From Calliopsis andreniformis (lineage: Eukaryota; Arthropoda; Insecta; Hymenoptera; Andrenidae): a stretch of DNA of 64,000 bases. Below, piece after piece: positions 1-12,490 of the stretch. A model generated the notes under the pieces. That model saw nothing but the letters and a program-made list of their open reading frames with translations, was not told the DNA's origin and made no database searches. Made by a program: the position numbers and the translations under genes. The number at the start of each line of letters is the position of its first letter. Within the stretch, counting starts at the first letter, position 1. Where the stretch lies: positions 11,758,501-11,822,500 of the forward strand of contig NC_135069.1 in assembly GCF_051401765.1 (NCBI RefSeq), written 5' to 3'.

Positions 1-2686
1 GAGTGCACGTTCTTTAACCCCCAAACCAACTCTGATTGGAAAACATAGGTCATACCTTACCAACGCAGATTTTAGGAAAAACACTCTGTCCTACAAAAAT
101 TCTGTAACTCTATTCTGTACAGACCTTAATAAAACATGACTCTAAAAATCAATATCTACCGTTTTAAGTAAATCTGTGTAATGTGCTTGTCGGATAACGG
201 TCAAAAACAAAAAAGGAAAAAAGATGGTTCTCACTGTTGAAGTTGTCAGTGTGTCTTAACACACTGAAAAGTGGCTTTCGACCCCCTGAAGAAAACAGCT
301 GCAATGCTAGCGAAACGTCGGGAAATCTCTTCTTCCAGAACACGGCTTATACCCCAAAATTTCAACAGTGAGAACTGTATGATGCCGGGCCGTGAAAGCC
401 TCAAATCTCCCCGAAAAAATGCGGAAACACCAGTCAAGTAATCGGGACTTCTTGATCAGTACAACCGATAAGAAAGTGTTTTACATTATCCAATAGTTTT
501 TTTTTTATATTCAGGTGGACTCGAAAATTTGATAGAGAAAAATTAGAGGTCGTAACTGAGTTTTTAATTTTAATTTTAATATTACATTTAAAAAGCTTAT
601 TTGTGTACATCTGTTTGCTTATACAATAAGTAAATATTATGTTGTCAAAACAACAAACAAAAATACCTATAATTTTGTTTTCGCCACTTAAAAATCATAT
701 GAGAAAATCCGACTTACACCACCCCACAAATAGGGAACTACCAATCAGAGCTGACTTTCTGTTATTTTTAATACTGCTTTAAATAGTTATGCATTTCACA
801 TTCTATTATGGTGGAAAGAATATATCGAACTGTCTATTTAAAAAAAAATTAATAAATCTAGCAATACAATCATGTTTTAAGACAACTTTCTGTAAATGTC
901 CGACATTTCCCCAGTTTTCCCTCCAGATAATCACTGCTTGGCCTTAGTGCCCGAGATATTTAGCAAATCTTACTCTACATTTAGATATATATAATAATTA
1001 ATTAATTAATAATTATTGCATTAAATATCGCCATTTAAATATCTCAACTCTTGTTCAATTTAATTATTGAATTAATTATTCAACCGCTTGTGTACGACGG
1101 TTATCTATCTGGTAGTGTCACTTGACACTATTGCAATTAATACCTTTGATAATTGTCGACTATAGTCGACTACAACATTGCGACATATCGACTATATCAT
1201 CCGACCGCATGAAAATTGTAGCTCAAAACCTAATAACTAAAACCTAATACTAATTTATCTCAAATATTATTAATACAATACTTAGTATCAAAAATATTTG
1301 TATATCTCGGAAATTAACGTAACATCGAATGGCGGTTACATACGACATCAGATACCAGAAATTTCAGAAAATAATTCCAGATGACAAAATTGGAGGAAAA
1401 TCAAGAAATATTGAAATTCCACTTCAGGCTTTGATTCGAAGTTATTAGTTGTTAGGAAAATGAAATGTGTCTGGCTTAAAAACCCATTTTACTCATATAA
1501 CTACGTCAAACCCGGCTAATGCACGCTGGCAGTAGATTATATCCTAAATCAGATATAATTCTCGCGTATTTTATGTATTTTTCACAATTACTAATTCAGA
1601 AACGAAGCCATGAACGCAATTTTGTCATTTGTAATTTTCGTTCTATTTCGGCATGTAGAATCACTCTAAAATCTCTAAAATTTCTAACACCTGCTACCAG
1701 ACACCCTGTATATATAAAAAGAAAGTTCAAAATGTTGACCTTAAGCCATCAAAATCAGTAAGGTGAGTACTATTCATTGTTAAAACTTTAGCAAAATTGA
1801 GATCACTGTTTCAGTTTCCCTTCTTCATGTTTAAAAAATCAGGATTGCCTTAATTTAAGCAATTCATTTATATCAGCATCAGGGTATTATTAGACGTTCA
1901 AGAAGTCAGTAGCCGCATTTACAAATCATCATAAAAAAAGCATAGACTTATCGTTAGTTGAGACTCCTGCAAGTTTTCTGACCCGAAATATCTACTTTTT
2001 AACAGTGATTGTATACCAACAGTAAAATAAAATTGTATATGATTTTTTTGTTTTACCCGAGTCATTAAACATTAATAATAACTAAATAAAACCGTGAGTG
2101 CACGAAACAAATTCTTTGATATTACTTCTAACTTTAAAGATTAGTAAAAGTTATTGCAGCACAGGACTGTTCAAGAATTTGTTTATACCACAGAAGTTAT
2201 CTACGAAGGTGAAATTCCGTCCTTTTTCAGGACAAGCTTATGAAAAATATATTATTTATATTTCCCTTACAATATCGCATTCCGAAGTATAAATGCAATC
2301 GTGCATTTTCTTCGGAAACAGTACATGTACAGTATATGTAATCTATGGACAATACTTCAAGGACTAATTCAGTACTTAAGAATAATGAAAAAAGTTCATG
2401 TAAACATGTGTTCCATTTGACCTTTATGAGATACTTGTGGGGATACTTGAAAATCCTAGTACATATTCGCAAGATTGATTGAAAGTATTGAAATGCTCCA
2501 ATATAAACTTGAATAAGGGCCTCGATAAACTCAGATAACATCAAGCAGTATTGACAGAGTAGTTACGTTGATGGGAAGATGTCTTTCTGTATGCGTTGAA
2601 ATGCAAGATAATCATTTTGAACATTTGTGAAAGTAATCAAACACGACATGACAGAATTCAAAACTTGCTATATCTCGTGAACAAAG
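1..2686. other. Gene-free AT-rich stretch
   Basis: I see no supportable gene here. Frame 2 is open from the window edge to a stop at about 139 (some 45 codons), but I recognise no family in it. A 14-bp inverted repeat pairs 228-241 with 361-374. A 16-bp palindrome, GTCGACTATAGTCGAC, lies at 1155-1170, with a second inverted TCGACTATA at 1188-1196. The rest is AT-rich, with short AATT tandem units near 995-1015. Confidence 0.4.
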
Positions 2687-2998
2687 TTAACCGTTTAAGT
2701 GCCAAGGAGCGATTTTGCGCTTCTCTGTCGCTCGAACAATGCCAGCGCTCTGGACTGCGAATCCGACGATCACAACACGCCCGACTGTTACCATTCAGTT
2801 TTAGATAATTTAAAACAAAATTGGGGTAATATTACAGTTTACAGACGTACTTGTTTTTTTCTTATAAACAATCATGACTATAATAATATAATAAATTTAG
2901 TAATGTAAAATAGAGTATAACAGAATATGACACGCGCTATCGCGTCGCGTGACAATTATCGATTGGGAAATAATGACTAGTGGCACTCAAACGGTTAA
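2687..2998. mobile_element. piggyBac-type MITE with TTAA duplications
   Basis: The element body is 2691-2994 (304 bp). Its ends are inverted repeats: CCGTTTAAGTGCCA on the left, and on the right the complement of CCGTTTGAGTGCCA. TTAA lies immediately outside both ends (2687-2690 and 2995-2998), the target duplication of the piggyBac superfamily. The interior is richer in GC than the surroundings and has no transposase ORF, so this is a non-autonomous copy. TIR and TSD are seen directly; the superfamily call follows from the TTAA rule. Confidence 0.85.
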
Positions 2999-3035
2999 AT
3001 AGAAGTATTATTTACTTATTACGGGACATCCTGGA

Positions 3036-3573
3036 AGTATAGTCGATGGCGTGATATAGCGATTCCAGTAAAACGGCAGGGTATTGGTCCTTCACGTTTC
3101 TAACAACCGACGTTGCGGTAACAAATCAGAGACTCAAATACGAACCAACGTATTTTTTCCTGATTCCTTTCAATTCGAAGCCTTAGCAGTTACAAAAGCC
3201 GCGTTATCATCAATACAGAATTATCAATGAATTACGTAATATCTAATTATGTAAAAATTGCTAACACTTACCATTTAACATCTACTTCACTGAAATGTCC
3301 ATTTTTTTGCATTACTTTCTTTACTCTTTGTAATATTTCATTAATTATTAATGCTGTACTGATGGTAATAAATTGTAGAATAATAAATCTTATAGAATTA
3401 AGACTTGTTTTTTACCTCTTTTGCTATCTTTGGTGCCTCGAATTGGTAGGAATCAGGAAAAGATATGTTGGTTCGTACCTGCGTCATCAGTTAACCACCA
3501 TAACGCCAATTGTCAAAAGTGTTAAGAACCAATAGTTTTACTGGAATCGCTATATCCCGCCGTCGACTATACT
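3036..3573. mobile_element. 538-bp MITE with about 38-bp terminal inverted repeats
   Basis: The left end, starting AGTATAGTCGATGGCG, is matched in inverse by the right end, AGTATAGTCGACGGCG. Pairing continues through a shared GATATAGCGATTCCAGTAAAAC block, with only a few differences over about 38 bp. Weaker similarity continues inward. There is no coding sequence for a transposase. No clear target duplication could be fixed, so the superfamily is open; a Tc1/mariner-like origin is possible. Confidence 0.75.
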
Positions 3574-3775
3574 GTGCAGGGCTGGTAAGGTTGCATGTGG
3601 AAAAAATGCAAATCTATGTAGTTACTGTAGATAGAACTGTCTAAATTCACATTTACTTTTGGACGATTGAAATAAGCTGCTAAAAATGTAATATGGTGTT
3701 ATCAACACATTGTGATGATGACTAAGAACAAGAAAAATATTAAACTTTATGTTATTCACCTTCATAACTCAAAGA

Positions 3776-4030
3776 TACAGGGCGTAAAAAACTGCTACAG
3801 GTGGGTTCTACACCCTTCGTTTTAGTGAAAGTGAAGACTGATGTAAGAAAGATGCCTTAAAATTTACCTTGTTCGACTTTTTCAAGACCTTTTTATTTAC
3901 AATTTTTTTATTACATCGTACTATTCGTCATGAACTCAACCATTCTCTTGAAAAATGATACAAAAATTTCATCCATTTTAAAACTCACTTTACTTGTGAT
4001 ATACTTAAAAGTACATCTCACAGTCAAACA
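3776..4030 (+). repeat. Repeat family R1, copy 1 (TACAGGG end)
   Basis: This begins TACAGGGCGTAAAAAACTGC. It aligns over about 250 bp, with substitutions and small gaps, to the reverse complement of 8150-8409, which begins TACAGGGAGTAAAAAAGTTG. Shared landmarks include AGGTGG-TTCTACA near the end and CTTGAAAAATGAT further in. The two copies are inverted and bracket the hAT-derived ORF. TA lies at both outer ends, but no longer duplication is visible. Confidence 0.6.
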
Positions 4031-4702
4031 GAATGTAAGTAGCGTGTATTAATTGATATTGGTGTAAAAAGAATGCCACAAAAAATTCACTACCACTGCG
4101 GAAAATGGCGTTGATCTGTGGGGGCCTTTATTTCTTAGCATGTAAAATATATCAAAATTAAATAAGGAATAATAAATGATCGTTATAGACAATAGATGCA
4201 GATATAACGTGTGCATTTCTATACACCCAAATTCTAGCATTCTATTGGTTGAGGAGATCGCTACTAAAAAAAAGAGTTTTCATTCGAAAACAAAATATTT
4301 CAGTAGCGTCCAGAGTAAATAGTCTATTTTATTTTAAATCGTACATGTAATTTTGATATTTTTATTCTTTTTTATTTCTATTTTATTTTTTATATTAATT
4401 TATTGAATTATTTATTATTTAGTGGTAACGATAAGACTTTTTTCTGAAATATCTATGTACACTCAATCTCTTTTTCGCGATTGGTATAAATAGTTTTTTA
4501 CTATCTTAGGACGTATTTCCCTTTATGATATTGTCATATAATGTTTATCAACATCCGTAATAGGCATAGATCCTATTAGAATAGCACGAATTTGTCAGTT
4601 TGACACAGTCACTTAGTAGTGTAACTACTGATACAATATTCGATTTAGTTGCAATTTAACATTTTCATTTGAAAAATCACTTAAACCATATTTGAAATAA
4701 TT

Positions 4703-6682
4703 ATGTCGTCATATTTCAATCTCTTAAGCGAAGAAGATGTAATTGCAGAAGAAGGTGTCAGTGAAAAGATTCCACTAATCCTGGATGGAAAATTTTTTTC
4801 TATTAGAGAACAGAATTCAAGTGGTACTCGTCTTTCGGCTGAATGTAAAACTTGTTTTAATATCATCAAAGGAAGTTTAAATGAAACGTCCGATTTCTTG
4901 TTACATCTATGTACTTGTCACCCAGGAAAGATGATAGAATATGATCGCTATCAAAATACTTACAAGACCGTAAAGAATAAACGAAAAGATGGAAGCGACA
5001 TATCTGAGAAGATTATTGTAAAAAAGAAACGGACCGATCAAGACAAGGCAGATGAGTTAATACTCAATTATATACGTGCACATGACAAACCTTTTACAAC
5101 AGTGGAAGAACCAGAGTTTAAAGAATTAATATCGGAACTCAGTAAATTGAAATCAGAGGTAAAATGTATGTCTCGTAAGAGTTTGACTATAAAAATAAAT
5201 ACAAAATATAAAGATATGATAGAAAGTATAAAGGAAAGCTTAAAAGAGGTAAAATATGTCTGTACAACTGCTGTCATATGGTCATGCTTTCGGAAAAGCT
5301 TTCTTGGAATGACTGTACATTGGATAGATTCGAACTTTGAACGACAATCTAAATCTATAGCTTGCTCACGATTAGAATATCCTCACAAGTTTATTCAAGT
5401 TGCAACATTAATTATGGATGTGCATAACCGATTTAATTTAAGTCATGATAAAATTACATATATGGTTACGGTTAATGAAACCAATTTCATTAATGCGTTC
5501 AAAAGATTTCTTTATAGTGCTCAGTTGTTTAGAACTGTAGAGCAAGAACCAGAATATACAGAACAAGATCAAATATTACATTTCTTAGATATGGGCACTA
5601 TTTTGAATGCAACAGATGCTAGAAGTAAGTATTATAATTTGCCTAAGCATCATAACTGTTGTAGTCACACACTGTGTTTAATTGCTATTGAAGACTCAAT
5701 TAAAGTCGCCGAAAAACATTCAAGTTACAAAAAAATGTATGAGTCTGCGATGTCAAAATGTTCGGCTTTATGGATCAAAATTAAACGCTCTGGATCGAAT
5801 GCAAATAAAATATATCGCAGCATTATTGGCCGTTCTCCAAAAACCCCTTGTCCAAAGCAATGGAATTCTGTATATAATAGTATAAAAGAATTATTGAGTG
5901 TAAAATCGAAATTATCAGAGATAGCTAAAAGCTTGAACATATCACCATTCACTTTCACAGACATTGAGTTTCTAAAAGAATATGAACGCTGTATGCGACC
6001 AATTGCGCATGCTTTAGAAAAATTCGAAGGTGGTAACGTTTTTATGGGTGACATGTTTCCTTGGATTTTAGCAATTGAACATGATTTACAAGGTATCGGA
6101 GTCGGTGAGGACACAATAGTTTTGAAATATTGCGAACCCTTAAAACTTTATTTGATATCAAGTTTAAAAACCCGATTTTACTATTTGTACGAATTTTCGA
6201 AGAATACAAACGATTATATAATTGCAACTGTTACTCATCCGAAATGGAAATTACGGTGGATCCCAAAAAATTTCAAAAAAGATAAACGTTCTTATATAAT
6301 AGAAATAGTACTAAAAGCTCTAAAAGAACTAGCAACCCCAAAAATAGAAATTGAATCTTTTATATCTTCACAAAGTAGAATACAAGACACAGAAATGAAA
6401 AATTTCTTTTCATTCGTGAAAAATACTAGTGCTATTACTACTAAAATTGCAACACTGGAATTAATGCTATACTTAAAGGAGAATGATTCACGAATTCAGA
6501 GTATTACAAAACACAAACATATAAGCCAATTATTTATCAAATATAATACGCCGATTCCGTCGTATGCTCCAGTTGAAAAACTGTTTAATTTTACTAAATC
6601 AATTCTTTGTTCACGAAAGAGCCGCCTAAGTGATGAAAAATTCGAAATGTTAACTTTGTTAAATGCAAACAGATATACTTAA
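4703..6682 (+). CDS. hAT transposase-derived BED zinc-finger protein, catalytic Asp residues missing
   Basis: This uninterrupted 659-residue ORF lies in otherwise non-coding DNA. An N-terminal BED-type finger is visible (Cys48, Cys51, His68, His73), followed by a basic segment near 95-110. The hAT RNase-H-like core follows: a TTA-V-IW motif at 188-193, a T-V-N motif at 256-258, a CCSHTL motif at 319-324, and the C-terminal dimerisation region with APVEKLF (Glu at about 625). In active hAT enzymes such as Hermes the first two motifs read TTD-x-W-like and TDN, with the Asp residues catalytic. Here both are Val while the Glu remains. An intact frame with two of three catalytic residues lost suggests either a domesticated gene or a young copy that inherited a dead enzyme. 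No hAT ends with an 8-bp duplication were found. No intron is needed. Family assignment is firm; cellular role is unknown. Confidence 0.8.
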   Translation: MSSYFNLLSEEDVIAEEGVSEKIPLILDGKFFSIREQNSSGTRLSAECKTCFNIIKGSLNETSDFLLHLCTCHPGKMIEYDRYQNTYKTVKNKRKDGSDISEKIIVKKKRTDQDKADELILNYIRAHDKPFTTVEEPEFKELISELSKLKSEVKCMSRKSLTIKINTKYKDMIESIKESLKEVKYVCTTAVIWSCFRKSFLGMTVHWIDSNFERQSKSIACSRLEYPHKFIQVATLIMDVHNRFNLSHDKITYMVTVNETNFINAFKRFLYSAQLFRTVEQEPEYTEQDQILHFLDMGTILNATDARSKYYNLPKHHNCCSHTLCLIAIEDSIKVAEKHSSYKKMYESAMSKCSALWIKIKRSGSNANKIYRSIIGRSPKTPCPKQWNSVYNSIKELLSVKSKLSEIAKSLNISPFTFTDIEFLKEYERCMRPIAHALEKFEGGNVFMGDMFPWILAIEHDLQGIGVGEDTIVLKYCEPLKLYLISSLKTRFYYLYEFSKNTNDYIIATVTHPKWKLRWIPKNFKKDKRSYIIEIVLKALKELATPKIEIESFISSQSRIQDTEMKNFFSFVKNTSAITTKIATLELMLYLKENDSRIQSITKHKHISQLFIKYNTPIPSYAPVEKLFNFTKSILCSRKSRLSDEKFEMLTLLNANRYT

Positions 6683-6859
6683 AAAGTAAAGAAATTTGGA
6701 AATATTATGGATTTTTACGCTTTAATATTATATTTTTTCTCAATCTATTTTGATTGTCAAGAAATATTTTAAATACTATGTTAAAATATTGTACTACAAA
6801 GTTAAAATATTTTATTTTATGCTCTAGATTCTAGATTATCAAAATAGAAACTTTTTATT

Positions 6860-7065
6860 GAAGAAAATTGGGAAACTATAAATCTTTAACCAAATCAAGT
6901 TTCAATTTACTACTTGTTATTGCTATTATTATATAAATAGATACATGTTTTCGTTTTAATAAATCAAAAATAACATTAAAAAAGTATGTGTTGTATTATC
7001 CGAAAAATCCATTATCCGACACCCACGTCTCCCAATTAGTTCGATTAATCGAGGTTCTACTATAC
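6860..7065 (-). mobile_element. pogo/Tigger-like transposon end, copy 1
   Basis: Read on the minus strand, the end is TAGTAGAACCTCGATTAATC followed by an AATTGGGAGACGTGGGTGTC block. From memory this resembles pogo-group (Tigger-like) termini in insects. The whole stretch aligns to 17100-17310, including an AACCAAATCAAGTTT block and an AAAGTATGTGTTGTATTATC block. No transposase is present. The repeat relation is seen directly; the pogo label is recognition by eye. Confidence 0.6.
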
Positions 7066-7084
7066 CTGAAATATTTTTTTTATG

Positions 7085-7395
7085 AATATCTTAAGCCCGC
7101 TGCAGACGAGTGTCTTTTTGCCACAGCGCGTTGTTGCAACGAGGACAATTCCCAAGTTTCAATTGTAGAAAACAAAGAAGGACATGCGAACGCGGCAACT
7201 TGGCAGCATGTTTGCGTATTTTCAAAGGAACGCAGATCCTGCTTCGCCACTTTGCATGAATTTGCCGCTACAACTTGCCGCGTTCGTATTCCTTTCTTTG
7301 TTTTCCAAAGTTGAATATTGAGCATTAACCTTACTGCTACGCTACAACATGCCGTGACAATCCCCGCGGCGACAAAAAAACCTTACGAAGTCGAA
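7085..7395. repeat. GC-richer inverted-repeat fragment, probable MITE
   Basis: A GAAAACAAAGAA...ACGCGGCAA block near 7168-7202 recurs inverted at about 7275-7310, so the segment folds on itself. It is clearly richer in GC than its flanks and abuts the pogo-like end. Open frames on both strands are by-products of this palindromic structure. Element boundaries and family are not determined. Confidence 0.5.
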
Positions 7396-7454
7396 GGCCT
7401 TACGAAGCTCGTACTGTTACGTATAATAAGCCCGTACTCCCTTTTGCGCCAAAT

Positions 7455-7600
7455 ACAAGGTGTCCCTGAATAAGTGTAACTCCCGAGAAGGGATGATTCC
7501 TGGGGCAATTCTAAGCAACTTTTTCCCTAGCGAAAATGTATGAGGTGGCCTTTTCGCTACTGTTCATTTAGGAGTTGTTCTATCACTTCCTGAATTGTAG
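7455..7600. repeat. Fragment of a mariner-like MITE
   Basis: It starts with AAGGTGTCCCTGAATAAGTG, close to the ACAGGGTGTCCC ends typical of insect mariner-type elements, and is GC-richer than its surroundings. No matching opposite end was found, so it looks truncated. Confidence 0.4.
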
Positions 7601-8149
7601 ATCTAATCCTGAAAAATTGAGATGGTCCATAGTCTCTCTTGAACCTAGCGATTTTCTATTATTCCTTGTCGAATTTCAATACATGAGCAGCTTAGACATC
7701 AAAATGAGCAATTCCATAAAACAAAAAACAGAGAAAGGTGACAACACGGTACGTAATATATTTAAAAATTAAGCTTAAAACAAATAAACACAATAATATG
7801 GCATAGTCAACTTTTTAAAACATAATTAATTTTGTTCCTGTATTATTAGGTTCTTGATTAATAACTTAAAAGTTGTCAAAATGACTTTGGAAATATATTA
7901 AACAATTATTTAGTAACCACACATATTGTTACTATTGTATGACATTAAATATACAATAGTTATGTAGGTACATTCAGTTTGTGAAAAGTTAATTATTAAT
8001 CGCGTACTTCGGCGATAAATTCGAAATTTTTACTAAAAGTTTTTACTAAAAGAGTTGATTATATAGTTGATTGATGATATATATAGTTGATTGATACTGT
8101 GTTGTCAATAGCATACCATTTACATTCCTTTCAATAATAAGATATAAAT

Positions 8150-8409
8150 ATATTAAAAATAAAGTCAGATCTAAAATTAATATAACTTTGAGATCATTTT
8201 TCAAGAAAACGATTGAATTGTGACCCATGGTTCCTTTAACAAGTTTGATCCTCGCAGTGGACAAAATGTGATACAATAAAAAAAATTTAACTCCGAGAAA
8301 ATCGATGGACATCCCCATTTTGCAGTACCTTCCTTACGTCGATTTCTACCAAACCAAGAATGTAGAATCCACCTGTGGTAATTATGTCACAACTTTTTTA
8401 CTCCCTGTA
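8150..8409 (-). repeat. Repeat family R1, copy 2 (inverted)
   Basis: This is the inverted partner of 3776-4030 and ends in CTCCCTGTA on the plus strand. The two copies face each other across about 4.1 kb containing the hAT-derived ORF, the pogo-like end and other repeats. Either they are two independent insertions or they are the long terminal repeats of one composite unit. Confidence 0.6.
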
Positions 8410-8564
8410 TATGCAGTATATAAATTCGTTAACAGTTATCCATAAAATGTTATGAAAAACTAATAATTACTTATAATTACATTAATTAGGCAAGTCTTAT
8501 TTTTATATCAACAAACTACGAAATTTATGGTATTTTATAAATTTGTCAAGATAGCTATGAATAA

Positions 8565-8845
8565 CGAGAAAAATTAGGAATAGTTCACTACAAAGGTCAA
8601 ATTTTACAATGAAATTGCAGAACACGATCTCTTTCTTTCTTACAAGGCAATACATTATATAAACTTATTGTTCTTTTCAAAAAATATTCGTAATAGAGTT
8701 TCAATTACAATTTTTAATTGTATTTATGAATGTTATTTGAATAAGTAAGCTTAATATTTTTAATAAAACATCTACATCTGTTAGGAAAAGCTTATTTCGT
8801 CGATCAATGAAGGAAGCTCCGAACTTTTGAATAGCAGTGTACATA
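8565..8845 (+). repeat. Dispersed repeat R2, copy 1 (mariner/Tc1-like end)
   Basis: About 280 bp aligns to the reverse complement of 19552-19865. Shared blocks include TGAAATTGCAGAACA, TTTCAATTACAATTTT and the terminal AGCAGTGTACAT. The outer end read on the minus strand, TGTACACTGCT followed by TTCAAAA, resembles Tc1/mariner termini. No ORF is present. Confidence 0.65.
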
Positions 8846-11806
8846 CATATAATGGCACTGACGATGTAGCTGAATGAAGTACTTAAAAATGATCAAAAGA
8901 TGATCGACTTCCAAATTGAGATTCTCATTTCTCAATTATCTCATCTACTTTTGTATGTCACGACGACCCAAGCAGCCAAGTAATTTATCGTGAGACATTC
9001 GAGTATTCGGCTATCTCATAAATTAACAGCTCTAATTTAGAATAATCTTCAATCAACAATGTTATTTGAAAACAAATTATTAAATAGAGAATAAGTGTCT
9101 GTTATATTATTACGCTTTAAAATAGTGTCGCGTCTTCCAGCGTTTTTGAATGTCTCTTTTCTGCTATTCATTAACCGACAAAATGTGATGAATTTATAAT
9201 ATTTTTCGCTTAATTGCAACTTTTTCAAACTCGAATAATTGCCATGAGGACATTCCTACCTTCACATTAAGCTTAACTTCTAGGAAGCTATTTGGACCTG
9301 AGCGAAAGCTCGAATTAAAAATAATAATCAAGTCATAAGAAGGCTAAACTGCGTAAGCCTTAGCAATCAAAAGTATCAAGTTCTCCACATTTCTTATCGA
9401 TTTTTAACAAAAATATCGTCAATCAATCTTCTGACGAAAATGATACTAAATTCGATATAATTTGGATTATTTATAATTCGGACGAAACAATTTGTAAACA
9501 TTTAAACGAAATTTAGAACTTAGTTCTCTAACTTTTTTTATTGTTCAGTTGACCAATTAAAAGAGACTGATAATCAGCGACCACAATTTGATTACGGACT
9601 GTTTAAATACACGGCATCACCAAACACGTATTAGTATTAGTACACGTTCAAAGGTCATACAGAAGTATTCCCACTTGAAGACATCAATTTTAGGCAATTT
9701 TTAAGAGCTTTGAAATTTCGTTTACATCTTTAGTTATTTTTTAAGATAACGCAGTGTAATTTTCATGCAATTACCTTTACTATTACTCAAGTTATTGCTT
9801 GTTTCCCGCAATGTATCGTTTTGAATGGCTGCCACAATTCACGTCGTTGCACTCATCTGAAGTAGAAAAATCAGAGATAGTCTTAGTCAGTATGAGTGTA
9901 GAACCATCTGAACTACAATAAAGTAAAGAAAATATACTTTGGCAAAATAGCAGTCATGTAAAGCCAAAATTTTCTTTTTATCGTGGAATTTTTCATTTTT
10001 TCGAGTGATAAAAAAACTATTGCAGGCAGACACTGACATAAATAGTTAGTTCAAAGGATAAAGGATCATCTACTTTATATATGTATAAAATTTGAAGGGA
10101 ATCGGTTAACTCATTATTCAGATATCATGACAGCCACTCAAAACAATACACTGCGGAAAATATGCAATAATTTGAATAATAATAAAGATAAGTGCATAAA
10201 AATTCCACTGTTTTCTTGAAAAATAACTAAATATGTAAGGAAAATTTTAAAATTTGTTATCTGTAATTACATAATGCCTAATTCTTTAGTTTATCGCCTA
10301 AGTATAAGTACCCTTTTAACAAAATTTGCTACAACGCTGGTGAATCATCAGCTACTATTTCCTTTTGGTGGCGACTCCAACGAGGAAGTCTAAAATCTAC
10401 CAACTTTAACCAAATTTTGCAAAAAATATGTGCACATACATATAGCACGATTTAAATGGTATTAGGTAGAGAAAAGTGTCCAAACTCAGATCCCTCGGCC
10501 TATGTCGGGCGATTTATTTCGTTAAACATGCGTTGCACTCAAGTGGGGAATCGTATAATTATTTTAGAATAATGTCGTAAAACAATAGAATCACGCCCAC
10601 CATTTTTTATTCATCATTAGTGAATGACGTATCAATTTCCATTTTTATGATTAATAATACTGTTTCATTGTGTTTTCTCTTCGACATAATTTAATTTCTA
10701 AATTAGTAAGTATTAGTTCCTCACTTCTAATTTATACAAACAGGGTAGATATAACAATCTATGATTTTTTAACTGTTTATTTATGCTAAATAAATCATTT
10801 TATTATATAACCAAAGTCTACTTTCAAGTCTTTTCGCAAAAAAAAACATTTATATTAGGCAGTCTTAATATGGGAAAAATAGGGGGTCTCACTTTGAAGT
10901 CAGACTTTTTCTAAGTTTTGACATTCCGTCGTAAATTCGAAAATACTCTTCACTATAACTTTTTACATGAATTCTGTCATAGTACATTTTTAGATGACTA
11001 ATCAAGGAATCTTTTACCATTAAAACACTGATTTTAACGTAAAGGCTTTTATTCTTTACATCTTCAGAAAACAGTAGTTATGATATCTGTATACCCTCCC
11101 AATTAAGCTATACTAAATACCATGTTACTCAGACTACTATTAACAAAGATGGTTTAAGATTATGCAAATTGCATTTTTTATATAATTTCGTTATAAATAT
11201 TGGATATTTTATTATAAAAATTGGATATTATTTTCGTTCGAAAAGCATAAATGGATTGGTGACCGTTGTATCTTTTAAAATTCTAATAAAAGATGTGGAA
11301 CTTCATATTTTTGATTGTTAAGCCTAAGCGCATGCAACTCACAGTTTTGTCGGTATAACTAAAGACGGATTACAGACTGAATAATCCTTGTCTTTCTACT
11401 TAATGGATGAGAAGGCAATCGATACATAAAACTCTGTTAAATCTGTAATCGGTCTTTACTTAGACAATTGTCAGTCGTATGCGCGTAGACTAAAGCCTAC
11501 TTCTGTCATTTTTATAGTCTTCTTTTTTTCACATGTCTAGATGCCCAAAAGGATCTACTTATGTCAGTACCAAGATACACCGCCGCCCAAAGATATAGGA
11601 CGACGTCTCTTATTACTTTTTATATTGTTATCTAATGTGGACTGATCTTTTTAGTTTTTATCTACATCTAATATGGAAACTTTTTTATTGCTATACCTTT
11701 TTGATTATGTATTAAATTTTCAACAAGTAATTTCTACTCTTTTACTAACTGTATGGATGTGATCTCATACTTTTAGCTGACAGTGTACGTGACATATCGA
11801 AACAAT

Positions 11807-11966
11807 TAGGGTGCGAACACACTATTATCACATGAACTTACGTTATATACTATGCAAATTCATAGTATGAGCTGACGTTCTTCCCTTGTTTTAGGTCTAT
11901 TTTGCTATAATATGAAACAAATTTGCTATAATATGTGACGTGATAATAGTGTGTTCGTATCCTTAG
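11807..11966. mobile_element. 160-bp MITE with about 28-bp inverted ends
   Basis: The left end reads GGGTGCGAACACACTATTATC after TA. The right end is its inverted counterpart, GATAATAGTGTGTTCG followed by TATCCTTA. The interior contains a further small hairpin (TACTATG...CATAGTA) and two copies of TTTGCTATAATATG. There is no coding capacity. A TA duplication is possible but not certain. Confidence 0.65.
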
Positions 11967-12428
11967 AGTCCATGACGTGAAAACCAGGGTACCTAAAGAA
12001 GAAGCTCTAATTAGCTGAAATTGATGGTATAAACAGTTAATATGTAGCAGAAATTTAATGATTTCATTAGATATTTTCTATTGACAAAAAGCATTAAGAT
12101 AGAGTTATGACTTCACGAATTTCAATCACACTTTTTGTAACAAACTTAAGTGAAAGGAAGTACATATATATGTAAACTGCATACAGATAAAATTCAATGA
12201 CCATTACAGTATCTGATATATGTACATATATTTAAGCGATATTTTTAGAGAATGAGGAAAAAGAGATTGGAGATTGGATGCAAAGAATTGAAGAGCTGAA
12301 TAAAAGTTACCCCAATATTACATTACATGCATAAAATATATTGTGTACAGGCCCAATAACTTGGACCACTTTAAATATCTCTATTATTTTTAGTTACATG
12401 GAAAAACTTTATTTACGAAAGTTAGATG

Positions 12429-12490
12429 AAGGGTTAGATGCGATTTTTCTCTCAGATTGTGTAATGCAATTTTTCCCTCAGGTTGTGTAA
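12429..12490. repeat. Imperfect tandem duplication
   Basis: Two adjacent units of about 31 bp, GCGATTTTTCTCTCAGATTG and GCAATTTTTCCCTCAGGTTG, each followed by TGTAA, differ at only a few positions. Confidence 0.6.
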
